64,000 bases of DNA from Alkalihalobacterium chitinilyticum. Its GTDB lineage: Bacteria; Bacillota; Bacilli; Bacillales; Bacillaceae_F. Numbering within the stretch: the first letter of the stretch is position 1; every line of letters starts with the position of its first letter. The stretch spans positions 62,001-126,000 of the forward strand of contig NZ_JAOTPO010000008.1 in the NCBI RefSeq assembly GCF_029028005.1. Reading direction: 5' to 3'. Of the stretch, positions 16,008 through 24,570 are shown in pieces. Under the pieces are notes generated by a model. It did no database searches and had not been told where the DNA came from. It worked only from the letters and a program-made list of their open reading frames with translations. The position numbers and the translations under genes are program-made.

Positions 16008-16790
16008 TTACAGCTCTTGGATCATTCTGTTTACATCGTGTAAATCTCCAGTCTGTAAATAGTAGTTGTCAGCATCTAGCTTGTTTTTTTCTGCTATACG
16101 GTTGATATAGGCATGTTGTGGAATAAAATAGTTGTTTTCAATCATCCATACGAGTGTGTTTCTTGTCATACAACCAGGAAGATCAAAAGAAAACTCTTCA
16201 GCCAATATAATTTGCCTTAATTCATCTTCAGGAACATCAGGTGTAAAATAGAGTCTATTCTGCATCAATAGGTTTTCAGCGAATGGATCGACCCGAACCA
16301 AAACAAAATAATCGTAAAATTCGTCACCCGTTCCTAAGTTAGGAACATATAGACCTTCATTATTCCAGTCCTCAGCTTCTAGCAGCAACAGCTGTCCAAA
16401 CGCTTTGGTTGATTTCACTGCAATTTTTTTGCCACCGTAAGTGAAGTCACTAGAATCCCATTCACCTTCACCAAACATCTCTGTATCCGGTCTTTCAACA
16501 TCAATTCCATGGTTTTGTAAAACTTGATATAAAGCGAATTCTGCAAGTTTACCTTGAAAAGCATCTGCAAAAATGGCACCATTTCCTCTTCTAGCCGTTC
16601 CGCCTGATCGATGATTACGATGGTGGCCTTGTTGACCAAAACTCATACCATAAGCAAAATCGAAAACTTCCTCAATCACTTCCATTCCGAAACTACCCAT
16701 CGCGTCAAAATCTTTCGTGTTGTTAAATTGATAAACGTTTTTATGGGTACCGTCTTCAGGGTCAAACTGTCGTCTTTCTGTTAGTCTCAT
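16008..16790 (-). CDS. putative type II restriction endonuclease
   Basis: Soluble protein of 260 aa, convergent with the C5 methyltransferase. It has a PD-(D/E)xK-like layout: GKLAEFAL (80-87, Glu84), then EWDSSDFTYGGKKIAVKSTK with Asp112 or Asp115 and Lys126. The residue two before Lys is Ala rather than the usual Glu/Asp, so the acidic ligand may come from elsewhere or the enzyme may be impaired. The N-terminus has a His/Gly/Arg-rich loop (GQQGHHRNHRSGGTARRGNG). The family is not recognised by name; function rests on the motif and the neighbouring methylase. ATG with AGGTG upstream. Confidence 0.6.
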   Translation of the reverse strand: MRLTERRQFDPEDGTHKNVYQFNNTKDFDAMGSFGMEVIEEVFDFAYGMSFGQQGHHRNHRSGGTARRGNGAIFADAFQGKLAEFALYQVLQNHGIDVERPDTEMFGEGEWDSSDFTYGGKKIAVKSTKAFGQLLLLEAEDWNNEGLYVPNLGTGDEFYDYFVLVRVDPFAENLLMQNRLYFTPDVPEDELRQIILAEEFSFDLPGCMTRNTLVWMIENNYFIPQHAYINRIAEKNKLDADNYYLQTGDLHDVNRMIQEL

Positions 16791-17330
16791 AACAACACCT
16801 CCAATTGTAACTTTTACAATAGCATCAATCCCTCAGCAGGAATTATATAAGTTTTGGCTTATAATACAATTGAAACAACTTGACCCCCTTGCTTACAAAC
16901 TCCACTTTTCTCTACTATACAATGAATTGCGATAAACAGTTAGTAAATTTTCCCTAAAGTAATTACTATAATAATAGAAGTAGAACTTATACCGTTTTAT
17001 CTATCCAAACTATAAACTATAGAGAAGCGGGGGACAGATCCCCACATTCCAAGGGAGAGTTTCACTATTTTAGCTATATTAAAAATGGAACTGCGTAAAG
17101 TGATTTCGGATACATTATCGACCTCAAAGGACTATCATTTACAAGTCTTTGGGATTGAAAAGGAATAGAGTATTTCTTTGAATTTGACAGAAACAGCTGC
17201 GCGTCAATGTGCCTGATCTGCCTTAGCATATTTGTTTCAATGACTGTTACATAAAGCACTAAAAATACATGCCTGTTGGATTGTATTTTTGCATTCCGAA
17301 CAGGCATTTATTTTATATTAATCTGACCAA
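16791..17330. other. gene-poor spacer
   Basis: Contains a scrap of the GGGGGACAGATCC repeat family (17026-17046). It also has a hairpin TGCCTGTT...AACAGGCA with T-rich tail (about 17269-17311) resembling a terminator. A 27-codon open frame at 17085-17168 has no family match. Confidence 0.4.
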
Positions 17331-17388
17331 AGGGGACGGTTCTTTTGCTTATATTGTTTCGCTCAAAAAGAAGCACAAGAACCGTCCA
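17331..17388. repeat. GAACCGTCC-family repeat
   Basis: GGGGACGGTTCTTTTGCTTATA and AGAAGCACAAGAACCGTCC form the inverted ends around ATTGTTTCGCTC. Confidence 0.75.
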
Positions 17389-17472
17389 TTGCATCTTATG
17401 CTTAATTACTTTATTAATCAAAACAATTTTCTCCTACTTGTGTAGTTTGTCTATACAGATACATAAATCAGG

Positions 17473-17481
17473 CATATTGTA
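17473..17481 (+). promoter_or_regulatory. possible sigma-E/K -10 element
   Basis: CATATTGTA fits the CATANNNTA -10 pattern of mother-cell sporulation promoters, 39 nt ahead of the Cys-rich gene. The -35 region is weakly defined. Confidence 0.35.
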
Positions 17482-17519
17482 CTGTGAGCAGTTAATTTTA
17501 ATGATTGGGAGGAATTTGT

Positions 17520-17879
17520 ATGGGTATAGGACCTCGAGATGGTAAATGTTTTGTTGAAACTCATGTAGAAAATGCTTTTATATTTCAACCTTGTGATGGT
17601 TCACCGGTGACCTACTTCTGGGATAATACAGAAAACCATAATAAAACAATGGTAAAACTGACTAATTTTAGTCCAGCATGTGAGATGGAACTAACCATTG
17701 TCGGACCAAATAATAATGTGATTTATAAAGGTGGTCCTTTTGGTGCAACTGAGCGTATTTTTCAGGCAGAAGATGTTCGGCGCATTCGAGTAACGTGTAC
17801 CGGTGAAAATCCAGATGTGTTTTGTCAAGGTTTTCTTGTCATTCAAAAGACGTTCTGTATATGTTGCAACGACTTTTAA
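17520..17879 (+). CDS. Cys-rich protein, possible spore appendage subunit (DUF3992-like)
   Basis: Protein of 119 aa. The ATG at 17520 is chosen because GGGAGG lies 7 nt upstream. It looks like a single beta-sandwich with no signal peptide. Cys occurs near the N-terminus (DGKCFVET), in the middle (SPACEMEL, VTCTGE, DVFCQGF) and as a C-terminal TFCICC. The pattern of a short Cys-bearing N-terminal connector, a beta-domain and a GFLVIQ-like strand recalls the S-Ena endospore appendage family, but this is a resemblance, not a firm match. The next gene is 42 nt downstream in the same direction and a spore-type YheC/YheD gene converges on them, which fits a sporulation role. Confidence 0.45.
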   Translation: MGIGPRDGKCFVETHVENAFIFQPCDGSPVTYFWDNTENHNKTMVKLTNFSPACEMELTIVGPNNNVIYKGGPFGATERIFQAEDVRRIRVTCTGENPDVFCQGFLVIQKTFCICCNDF

Positions 17880-17921
17880 ACGTATTCGTACAGAAGTAAT
17901 AGATAAAGGAGGGCGGCAGTA

Positions 17922-18215
17922 TTGGAAGAAAGCAAAAAAAGAATGCTTATTCAATTACTAAGAGAACAACATATGTATTATGTTATAGCATTACTAGATG
18001 AAGGAGCGGACGATCAGGAGATACTAGATGCTTTTGAAAAAAGCGTTCTCTATGCTAACCCTAACTTTCAAAGCTTAAAATTAAATATGAATAATCAAAA
18101 CCAAATGTTCGTTCAAAAAACGATAGACCATTATAAAAAATATATATTAAACAGACCTGAATACCGAAGAGTTTATGAAATGCTTGGAAAACCATTTGAT
18201 TGTGGTTGTTCATAA
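17922..18215 (+). CDS. small protein of unknown function, co-transcribed
   Basis: Protein of 97 aa, mostly helical, with a CGCS C-terminus. TTG start with AAAGGAGGG 8 nt upstream. It contains EGADDQEILDAFEKSVLYANP and an RPEYRRVYEMLGKP tail. Family not recognised. It probably forms an operon with the Cys-rich gene and ends at the shared bidirectional terminator at 18220. Confidence 0.65.
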   Translation: MEESKKRMLIQLLREQHMYYVIALLDEGADDQEILDAFEKSVLYANPNFQSLKLNMNNQNQMFVQKTIDHYKKYILNRPEYRRVYEMLGKPFDCGCS

Positions 18216-18219
18216 GTCG

Positions 18220-18261
18220 CACAGCCTTCACCTAATCTTAGTTGGGTGAAGGCTGTGTTTT
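18220..18261. terminator. bidirectional terminator
   Basis: CACAGCCTTCACCTA pairs with TTGGGTGAAGGCTGTG and is followed by TTTTAT. It serves the plus operon and lies at the end of the convergent YheC/YheD gene. Confidence 0.8.
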
Positions 18262-19308
18262 ATGATCGGTATTGGAGGCTAAGTAATAAGCATATTCAAG
18301 AGGTCTTGTTAAGGAACAATCATTTACACGTAAAATTGGGTGTGGAAGCGTATTGACTTCAAAAATCCATAAATGACCATTTTGATCAAGGCCTAGATCT
18401 AAACCTAAATCAGCCATATGATGCCCCGATCGATCTAATGCTTCACAAATTGTAAATCCGAGAGTTTGGATTGATTTTTCCATCTTATCAATTTCTTCAT
18501 TTTTAAAATAATATCTAGTTAAAGAACGGATAGGGATTACTGCTAGTGGCCCAGGGATTAAATGACTCGTATTGCAAGCAATACGGAACAACAGTACTGA
18601 CACTTCCCATAATCCTTTTCCGTTTTTATTCATATTTAAGCGTATATCTGTCGCGCGCTCTTTTATCGTCATTGTCTGGATCCCTTGCTGCATGAGGTAT
18701 TTTTTTTGAGACAAGTTAGGAGAAAACCAATACCAAAAATCTTTGAAAGAGTGGAATGCTTCTCTTTTGATATTTTGATTTTGTCGATAAAAAACTTCAA
18801 TATTTCCTGTATCTTTGGATACGACGCGTACGACACCTATACTTACTTTTCCATATATAGGTTTTAAAAAAATGTTCTTGTGCGGTGCTAAAAATTCTTG
18901 TAACTGTACTTCATTTTCTAATTTTTGTGTACGAGGAAGGTGAGGTTGTAAAACAGTATGTTCAGCCAGTAATTTCGCCTCTAGAAATTTATCTAATGTG
19001 AACGTATTAAACACATTCCGTCCGATAACCTCTTCTATCCTTTTTACGATATTAAGATCTACATGACTTTGAAGATAGATTACATCAGGAAATGGGAATT
19101 CGCCTTCTTTCCATTTTTTATTTTCACTTTCCATATAACTTCCTTTTACCCTTAAATTATGAAAATCTAAGTCTTCGATATAAAATTTTATAAAAATTGC
19201 TCTTTCATGAAAGTGTTTAATTCTCCTTTTTATTAGTCTATCCAGGTCAGATTTTTTCTCCGATACACATATTCCAATAATCGGATGGTTGGAGTCTTTT
19301 TTATTCAT
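18238..19308 (-). CDS. YheC/YheD-like ATP-grasp spore coat-associated protein
   Basis: Protein of 356 aa with the YheC/YheD architecture. The N-terminal region has PIIGICVSEKK, and the ATP-grasp fold has FLKPIYGKVSIGVVRV (nucleotide-binding lysine strand), RATDIRLNMNKNGKGLWEV and a metal-binding end MADLGLDLGLDQNGHLWIFEVNT. B. subtilis paralogues are associated with the spore coat. The reaction is not known; ATP-grasp enzymes ligate carboxylates to nucleophiles. The 3' end overlaps the terminator it shares with the opposing spore-type operon. Confidence 0.88.
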   Translation of the reverse strand: MNKKDSNHPIIGICVSEKKSDLDRLIKRRIKHFHERAIFIKFYIEDLDFHNLRVKGSYMESENKKWKEGEFPFPDVIYLQSHVDLNIVKRIEEVIGRNVFNTFTLDKFLEAKLLAEHTVLQPHLPRTQKLENEVQLQEFLAPHKNIFLKPIYGKVSIGVVRVVSKDTGNIEVFYRQNQNIKREAFHSFKDFWYWFSPNLSQKKYLMQQGIQTMTIKERATDIRLNMNKNGKGLWEVSVLLFRIACNTSHLIPGPLAVIPIRSLTRYYFKNEEIDKMEKSIQTLGFTICEALDRSGHHMADLGLDLGLDQNGHLWIFEVNTLPHPILRVNDCSLTRPLEYAYYLASNTDHKTQPSPN

Positions 19309-19439
19309 TTTTGCCTCCTGTTGAGTGCTTGTATGATTGCCTATTCGTTTTTTTGATAAAAAGAATACGAATCCTGTTAGAGTTATTATAATAAGCCGTT
19401 TGTGAAATCGTGCTAGTACGCCTAGTACCGAGAAGGAAA

Positions 19440-19502
19440 GAGGACGATCTTGATGCTTTTATTAACAAACAAAAAGAAGCACGAGAACCGTCCCTGTGCT
19501 TC
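19440..19502. repeat. GAACCGTCC-family repeat
   Basis: AGGACGATCTTGATGCTTTT on the left and AGAAGCACGAGAACCGTCCC on the right. Located directly after the haloperoxidase stop side. Confidence 0.65.
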
Positions 19503-19552
19503 GAGTTAGACCTTCTACCGATTTGGATCAGGTAGTTGGAGAGTAAATGCTA

Positions 19553-21088
19553 TTATATTTTTATTTGTTCACCGTCAAACGTTGTGAGAGTAAAGCCCTC
19601 AAAATCCTCGTTATACGTTTCTCTGTAATCACGAAGTATTCCGATCGCTATTGCTTCTCCGAGTTTTAACCCATTAATACCGCTCGTACGGAGGTGTACG
19701 CCAGCTGCATCCCTTCCTATTGATATATTATAAGCGAGTTTATTTAGCTCTCCTCCAACAGTAAGAGTCCCTTCATAAGGAATTAAGGATAGCCCATCAC
19801 TGCTTGCTACAACAGGATTTGGAATAACAAAGTTTTCATTAAAAAACGCTTTTAGCATTGTGACCATTGCCCCTATGAAACTAGAATGACCTGCTGGATA
19901 GGAAGGATGGGTAGGGCTGCCTTCCGGATAGGCCTGTGGTAGCAGGTATGTGCCATACTTTTCAAAAATTAATGCTAATGCTTTGGAATTAAGGACCTCG
20001 GGATGGATAGGGTAATCAGCAGCACCCGTTAATTTGTTATGAATACGGCCGCCGAATGCCTCCGGACGAAGACGCCGGTGGACAAGCCATTTTTGAAACC
20101 ATGCTGCTAGTAAAGCTGGCCGAGCAGCTCTCGACACGAAATCTACAGCGTGTGTCGCACCAAATGTGGCAAATCCAACTTGGGTGTCAGAATCAAGGTA
20201 AGGATTATTTGGATCTATAACTTCAGGACCATACTTGAGCAAGATAAAAAAAGCCCCTAATCCACTTTCTACAGAAACATCATTATGAACATACTCTCCT
20301 AAATCTCGGAGATTTCGAATATACCGAGGGGTAGTATCGAAAGTGCTGCTACTTGGAGGCGCTTCTCCATTTTGAACTGCCAACCAGTCTTCATAGGAGG
20401 TTAAATGGTCATCCCCAGCTACAGTAGTTCGATAGCGTTGAACAATCTCTGTTCCAACGTATGGGATGTCTTTCCATAGAAACTGGGAAATATATGGTCC
20501 GATCAATGCTCCTGGAAGGTCTTTACGGTATAGGATCTGAGGTGTAACTTGACCATTAATGGTTGGACCGCGAAAACGAGATAAGCTAGATAGTTCCTTG
20601 GCAGCGGCAATTGTTAGAGGATTCGTTTCATATTCATTGAAGGGAACATCTCTAGTAAGTGCCTGCCAATAATCTTCAACCATTTCACCAGCTAATTGAG
20701 CACTGCTAAAGGGTGGAGGCGGAGGAAGAACCAATTGGTGGCTATCAGGTCCGACTAACTCATAAGCATACGCAGCCTGCGGGTTCACAAGCTTTCTGCC
20801 ACCTCCAAGCGGAATATTCTCAAAAGCATCTGGGTCCCCTGAATCTAATGCGGCAATATATTTATTGTATGCATCTAGATCTACTTCGCCAAGCTCATTG
20901 TGCGGTAACCCCTTGGAGTAATTACCGATTTTATTAGGGTATCTTTCTTCATCCCCATTACTTACATGTTGCCGAATGGGTACTTTTTTGTAAAATAAGG
21001 CTGCTTTGGTTCTGATTCTAAACGCCCTAAACTTTCTCTGATAAAGCGACATTGGCCCTAATACTCGTGCAATTCTATATTTCTTCAA
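19553..21088 (-). CDS. vanadium-dependent haloperoxidase (PAP2 superfamily)
   Basis: Protein of 511 aa. The vanadate pocket is complete: KWLVHRRLRPEAF (Lys/Arg, near residue 330), SYPAGHSS (Ser-Gly/Ala-His, near 396) and GRDAAGVHLR (Arg/His, near 459). Such enzymes use peroxide to oxidise halides; some family members are acid phosphatases. The TTG at 21088 is preferred because GAAGGGAG lies about 10 nt upstream; the frame is open to 21193. There is no obvious signal peptide, but the basic N-terminus (KKYRIARV...YQRKFRAFRIRTKA) is unusual. Flanked on both sides by GAACCGTCC-family repeats. Confidence 0.85.
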   Translation of the reverse strand: MKKYRIARVLGPMSLYQRKFRAFRIRTKAALFYKKVPIRQHVSNGDEERYPNKIGNYSKGLPHNELGEVDLDAYNKYIAALDSGDPDAFENIPLGGGRKLVNPQAAYAYELVGPDSHQLVLPPPPPFSSAQLAGEMVEDYWQALTRDVPFNEYETNPLTIAAAKELSSLSRFRGPTINGQVTPQILYRKDLPGALIGPYISQFLWKDIPYVGTEIVQRYRTTVAGDDHLTSYEDWLAVQNGEAPPSSSTFDTTPRYIRNLRDLGEYVHNDVSVESGLGAFFILLKYGPEVIDPNNPYLDSDTQVGFATFGATHAVDFVSRAARPALLAAWFQKWLVHRRLRPEAFGGRIHNKLTGAADYPIHPEVLNSKALALIFEKYGTYLLPQAYPEGSPTHPSYPAGHSSFIGAMVTMLKAFFNENFVIPNPVVASSDGLSLIPYEGTLTVGGELNKLAYNISIGRDAAGVHLRTSGINGLKLGEAIAIGILRDYRETYNEDFEGFTLTTFDGEQIKI

Positions 21089-21229
21089 AAGTATCACTCC
21101 CTTCTGGCTGTTTTCTGTATTCTTATATAGTTTATGTGTAAGAAACCCATGGGTATGGACTGACCGTCTAGTGAAAACGTATATTTTGGACATCGGGAAG
21201 TTTCATGTCCCGAAGCAAAGAATAGCAAA

Positions 21230-21297
21230 ACGGACGGTTCTCTTGCTTATATTGTGTTTCGCTAATTGATAGAAGCACAGGGGCGGTCCTTGTGCAC
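21230..21297. repeat. GAACCGTCC-family repeat
   Basis: CGGACGGTTCTCTTGCTTAT and AGAAGCACAGGGGCGGTCCTTG around ATTGTGTTTCGCTAATTGAT. Confidence 0.75.
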
Positions 21298-21439
21298 CAA
21301 AACTCTTTCAACCTACTTCCTCCTTTTTAATAACTATAATCAGCTATCAAAAAGACATTTCTAATCGGTTACAGCAGAAATAATTACAAATAATGTAAAG
21401 TGATAAAAAATTTTTTTACTCTGCTTAGGTCTGAAACTT

Positions 21440-21622
21440 TAGCGGACTCTGAGGCCCTTATTTCGATGAAAATGTCTATTCTAGAGGTTTTAGCGGACTC
21501 AGAAGCCGTTATTTCCTATGAATTACGTGAAAACCAACGCACTTTTGCTAGATAAGGGCCTCTCAGTCCGCTACGATCGTGAAATCATTAATTTTGTCCA
21601 TATAAGGGCCTCTCAGTCCGCA
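21440..21622. repeat. four-arm dispersed repeat, copy C
   Basis: Arms GCGGACTCTGAGGCCCTTATT, GCGGACTCAGAAGCCGTTATT, then GATAAGGGCCTCTCAGTCCG and ATAAGGGCCTCTCAGTCCG. Followed by a conserved trailing sequence at about 21645-21685 also seen at 283 and 30960. Confidence 0.85.
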
Positions 21623-21699
21623 TACGCCATAAGGGAAATGACTATTTTGCTAATTTAGGAGCAATGCATGGTTTTGATGAACTTAGTGAAGAAGCAAAG

Positions 21700-21764
21700 C
21701 GTACGGTTCTCTTGTCTATTTCGTTTCGATAAACGAAAGAAGCACAAGAACGGCCCCTGTGCAC
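21700..21764. repeat. GAACCGTCC-family repeat
   Basis: TACGGTTCTCTTGTCTATTT and AGAAGCACAAGAACGGCCCCTG flank TCGTTTCGATAAACGA, itself a small palindrome. Confidence 0.75.
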
Positions 21765-21765
21765 T

Positions 21766-22044
21766 AGGATAATTGCCAAAATAGAGAAAAAATTATGTAG
21801 ATTATAATGATATAAGGTGGTAAATTTGAATCAAGTACCGATGGAAACATGCAAGTAAGGAAAGTAAATTCTAAACAAGATAAAGTGGGTTATTGGTTTT
21901 TGTACTCTGTATCGAATATGTGAGTATAAAGATTTTTTAATATCAAGATAGTTCTGTAGGATAGAAGTAAAGATCGAATTGGGAAAGACCTCGTTCAGCG
22001 TCATGTTAAGTTCCTTATTTCTTTTAGTAAAGTCAGGTGATTAA
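21766..22044. other. spacer without a supported gene
   Basis: AAGGTGG at about 21816 precedes a TTG that opens only ten codons. Nothing else is recognisable. Confidence 0.35.
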
Positions 22045-22101
22045 ATGGCGTTAATTGTTTTCGGTGTTTTGTAAGTTGGATTATTTGTCTTATTACTGGG
22101 T

Positions 22102-22515
22102 GTGGGTGGCAAGCAATTATACAAGTTGAATCATGAGGAGAGAGATGATGTGATTAGGCAAGTTTATCATTATGCTGTGGCGTTCATTACTTTAGTAATG
22201 GTGATTGGCGGGGGCGTGTTTTCTTTTATGGCGTTGGCAGACTATGTTTCACCGAATGCTTATGTCGAGTCATTTGAAGATTACAAAATGATGAGAGAAT
22301 ATCACCCCAAATTCGAAAATAGTGAAGTGAAAAGAGAAGAACTCAGTGAAGAAGAACTAAGAAGACAATATGATGTGATGGTTCAACAGCAAATGGAAAA
22401 TAATAAACAACGCGCTTTAAATAGCTTTGTTAAAAGTTTAGGGTGGATTATCATCCCACTTCCTATCTTTGTATTCTTTCAACGAAGAATTAACCGAGAG
22501 AAAGGAAACAAATGA
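22102..22515 (+). CDS. small membrane protein, reading frame interrupted upstream
   Basis: Encodes 137 aa from a GTG, with two hydrophobic helices (about 24-44 and 114-130) around a charged middle (EVKREELSEEELRRQYDVM). The family is unknown. There is no good ribosome binding site for this GTG. In the same frame an ATG at 22045 with CAGGTGATT upstream starts MALIVFGVL, then TAA at 22072-22074, then VGLFVLLLGVGGKQLY without further stops. The natural gene probably began at 22045 and has a nonsense codon 10, splitting its first membrane helix. Either a pseudogene or rescued by reinitiation. Confidence 0.55.
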   Translation: MGGKQLYKLNHEERDDVIRQVYHYAVAFITLVMVIGGGVFSFMALADYVSPNAYVESFEDYKMMREYHPKFENSEVKREELSEEELRRQYDVMVQQQMENNKQRALNSFVKSLGWIIIPLPIFVFFQRRINREKGNK

Positions 22516-22612
22516 TATAAAAGAGGAACTAGGAATATATGAAATGATGACAAGCAAAGACTTGAAACACACCAATTAACACAAAGATTGGTGTGTTTTT
22601 TAATGCTGTATT
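22497..22612 (+). repeat. direct repeat flanking the kinase, left copy
   Basis: About 115 bp covering the 3' end of the preceding gene and its terminator. It recurs at about 24190-24308 with roughly three quarters of the bases identical (shared landmarks GAGAAAGGAAA, AATATATGAAAT, TGACAAGC and ACACACCAAT). Confidence 0.7.
22567..22602 (+). terminator. intrinsic terminator
   Basis: ACACACCAAT (22567-22576) pairs with ATTGGTGTGT (22587-22596), then a run of T. Confidence 0.85.
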
Positions 22613-22886
22613 AAATTGACGGCGCACCGTCTTATTTAGAGGGTAATGAGTAAACCTTCTAATTATCGCTATTCTGTTATTAAAGGGGCAAAGAAAAAAT
22701 ACTGTGTAGTAATCGGATACTTGCAGTACCATGAATACAAATTCTCCTACTTAGCCCAGAATGTTAGAAGGTTTTCCATCAGACGTTAATGGTAGGCTTT
22801 TTATTCAAAATATACTAAAAATTCCTATTTTATCTAGGAATTATGTGATATCTTTAAGATAACTACAAGGAAACCAGGTGCTAATC

Positions 22887-24149
22887 ATGGAAAATCTACT
22901 TATTAATATACTTTTTGTTTTATTGCCTATCTTACTCTTCCAACTCTTTTATATTAATACAGATTTAAAGTACAAAAACATCATACTAGCTATCGTTTTT
23001 AGTATCTCAATCATGATATGTATGAATTTCCCAATTACAAACTATGAAGGCCATTTATTTGATTTAAGGTATATTGCATTTGTATTAGGAGCCCTTTATG
23101 GTGGAAAAAAGGTTGCTATTTTCCTGTATTGTGTCATCTTATTTTATCGATTTTATATAGGTGGCGCAGGTTTTTATATTGCCTTCATCGATAGTACTTT
23201 ATTATTAATTATTCTATTATTTTTACTAATACCAAAATATCAAACATATTCTCTCAAAACAAAAATTAATGTCACGATGGCTTTGCTTGGACTTAGTGCT
23301 ATTATTAGCTTTATTTCTTGTCATACATTATTTGGATTTATCCTTCACGCTCCAATCGTTCTCTTATCTTCCTTTGTTGTTGCCCAAGCTTTAACCATGG
23401 GTCTTTCTGTTTATTTTCTTGAATACTTAATTTCAATCGACACAATGAAAAAGCAACTATATCATAATGAAAAATTAAAAAGCCTTAGTGAAATGGCGGC
23501 TAGCATCTCTCACGAAGTCCGAAATCCGTTAACAGTCACAAGAGGGTTTATCCAACTACTTAAAAGTCCAGGTATTGATGATGAGAAAAAGAATACTTAT
23601 TTAGACTTGTCTCTTCAAGAGCTAGACCGTGCGGAAACGATTATTTCAGATTACCTTACGTTTGCAAAGCCACATGTAAATGTTGATCTCGAATTATTAA
23701 ATATTACCGATGAGATGAACTATGTTGCGAATGTGATGCAGCCTTATGCATTAATGCAAAATGTATCGATAAAAAAAGAATTTCTCGTTAAAGATAGCTA
23801 TATTTTAGGAAACAGAAAACAATTCCATCAATGCTTAATTAATTTATCAAAAAATGCGATTGAATCCATGCAAAACGGTGGAAAGCTAGTGTTTAAAGTA
23901 ACCAAAGAAAATAAAAAAATAACCTTAAAGCTGACTGATACTGGAGTAGGAATGTCCTCTGAACAAATTGCACGTTTAGGAGTTCCTTTTTTCACAAATA
24001 AAGAAAAGGGTACTGGTTTAGGAACAATGGTCGCTTTCAGTATTGTGAAAGCAATGAAGGGAGATATAAAGGTAAATAGCAAAATGAATGAAGGAACTAC
24101 ATTTACTATTTCGATCCCAGAAAGTGTAAGTAAGTCAAAAACAGACTAA
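22887..24149 (+). CDS. KinB-like orphan sensor histidine kinase
   Basis: Membrane histidine kinase of 420 aa (423 if the GTG at 22878 is used). Six hydrophobic segments in the first 180 residues include the 5TMR-LYT signature FDLRYIAFVLGALYGG. The HisKA box is SISHEVRNPLTVTRGF. The HATPase domain has NLSKNAIESM, DTGVGM and GTGLGTMVAFS. It shares the layout and key motifs of the first kinase and of KinB. I prefer ATG at 22887 with AGGTG upstream; AAGGA fits the GTG equally well. No response regulator is nearby. It lies between two imperfect copies of a 115-bp terminator-bearing repeat, suggesting it was inserted there. Confidence 0.88.
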   Translation: MENLLINILFVLLPILLFQLFYINTDLKYKNIILAIVFSISIMICMNFPITNYEGHLFDLRYIAFVLGALYGGKKVAIFLYCVILFYRFYIGGAGFYIAFIDSTLLLIILLFLLIPKYQTYSLKTKINVTMALLGLSAIISFISCHTLFGFILHAPIVLLSSFVVAQALTMGLSVYFLEYLISIDTMKKQLYHNEKLKSLSEMAASISHEVRNPLTVTRGFIQLLKSPGIDDEKKNTYLDLSLQELDRAETIISDYLTFAKPHVNVDLELLNITDEMNYVANVMQPYALMQNVSIKKEFLVKDSYILGNRKQFHQCLINLSKNAIESMQNGGKLVFKVTKENKKITLKLTDTGVGMSSEQIARLGVPFFTNKEKGTGLGTMVAFSIVKAMKGDIKVNSKMNEGTTFTISIPESVSKSKTD

Positions 24150-24189
24150 ACTTGTTCGTCCTATAAACTCATCTAATATGAGACGTTAG

Positions 24190-24308
24190 TGAGAGAAAGG
24201 AAATAGATGTTATTAAATAAGAACTATGAATATATGAAATAATGACAAGCTAAATACATGAGACACACCAATTTGCACAAGGATTGGTGTGTTTTTTTAT
24301 TGCTGAAA
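24190..24308 (+). repeat. direct repeat flanking the kinase, right copy
   Basis: Second copy of the 22497-22612 sequence, including its terminator. Confidence 0.7.
24263..24298 (+). terminator. intrinsic terminator of the kinase
   Basis: ACACACCAAT pairs with ATTGGTGTGT (24283-24292), followed by TTTTTT. Confidence 0.85.
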
Positions 24309-24470
24309 TATGGGAGAGTTTTCTCGATCGATGTATGCATTAAAACTAAGCATTCTACAAAATGAATTTCTACATAGCCCGAATAGACGATCCTACCAAG
24401 AAGATTTAGGCACTGACATCAGTAACAATCACCTAAAAGGTATCATATTTTGTTGAAGAGAGTACACGGA

Positions 24471-24532
24471 ATGCCTGATGGTTTTAAATTCAAAATGGAT
24501 GAATAGTTTAGCTCAAATCTCTCATCAGGCAT
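24471..24532 (+). promoter_or_regulatory. 10-bp stem in the bacteriocin leader region
   Basis: ATGCCTGATG (24471-24480) is perfectly complementary to CATCAGGCAT (24523-24532), with a 42-nt loop, ending 38 nt before the precursor start. It could be a leader RNA stem or an operator; which one cannot be decided from sequence. Confidence 0.4.
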
Positions 24533-24570
24533 CGGGTTCACGTGAAAAATAAATACAAAGGAGAAGTAAA

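Noticed and set aside
17074-17307. Minus-strand open frame of 77 codons
   Set aside because: Overlaps a terminator-like hairpin and has no family features or ribosome binding site.
24471-24532. Intrinsic terminator before the precursor
   Set aside because: The stem has a 42-nt loop and no T run, so it is listed as a possible regulatory structure instead.
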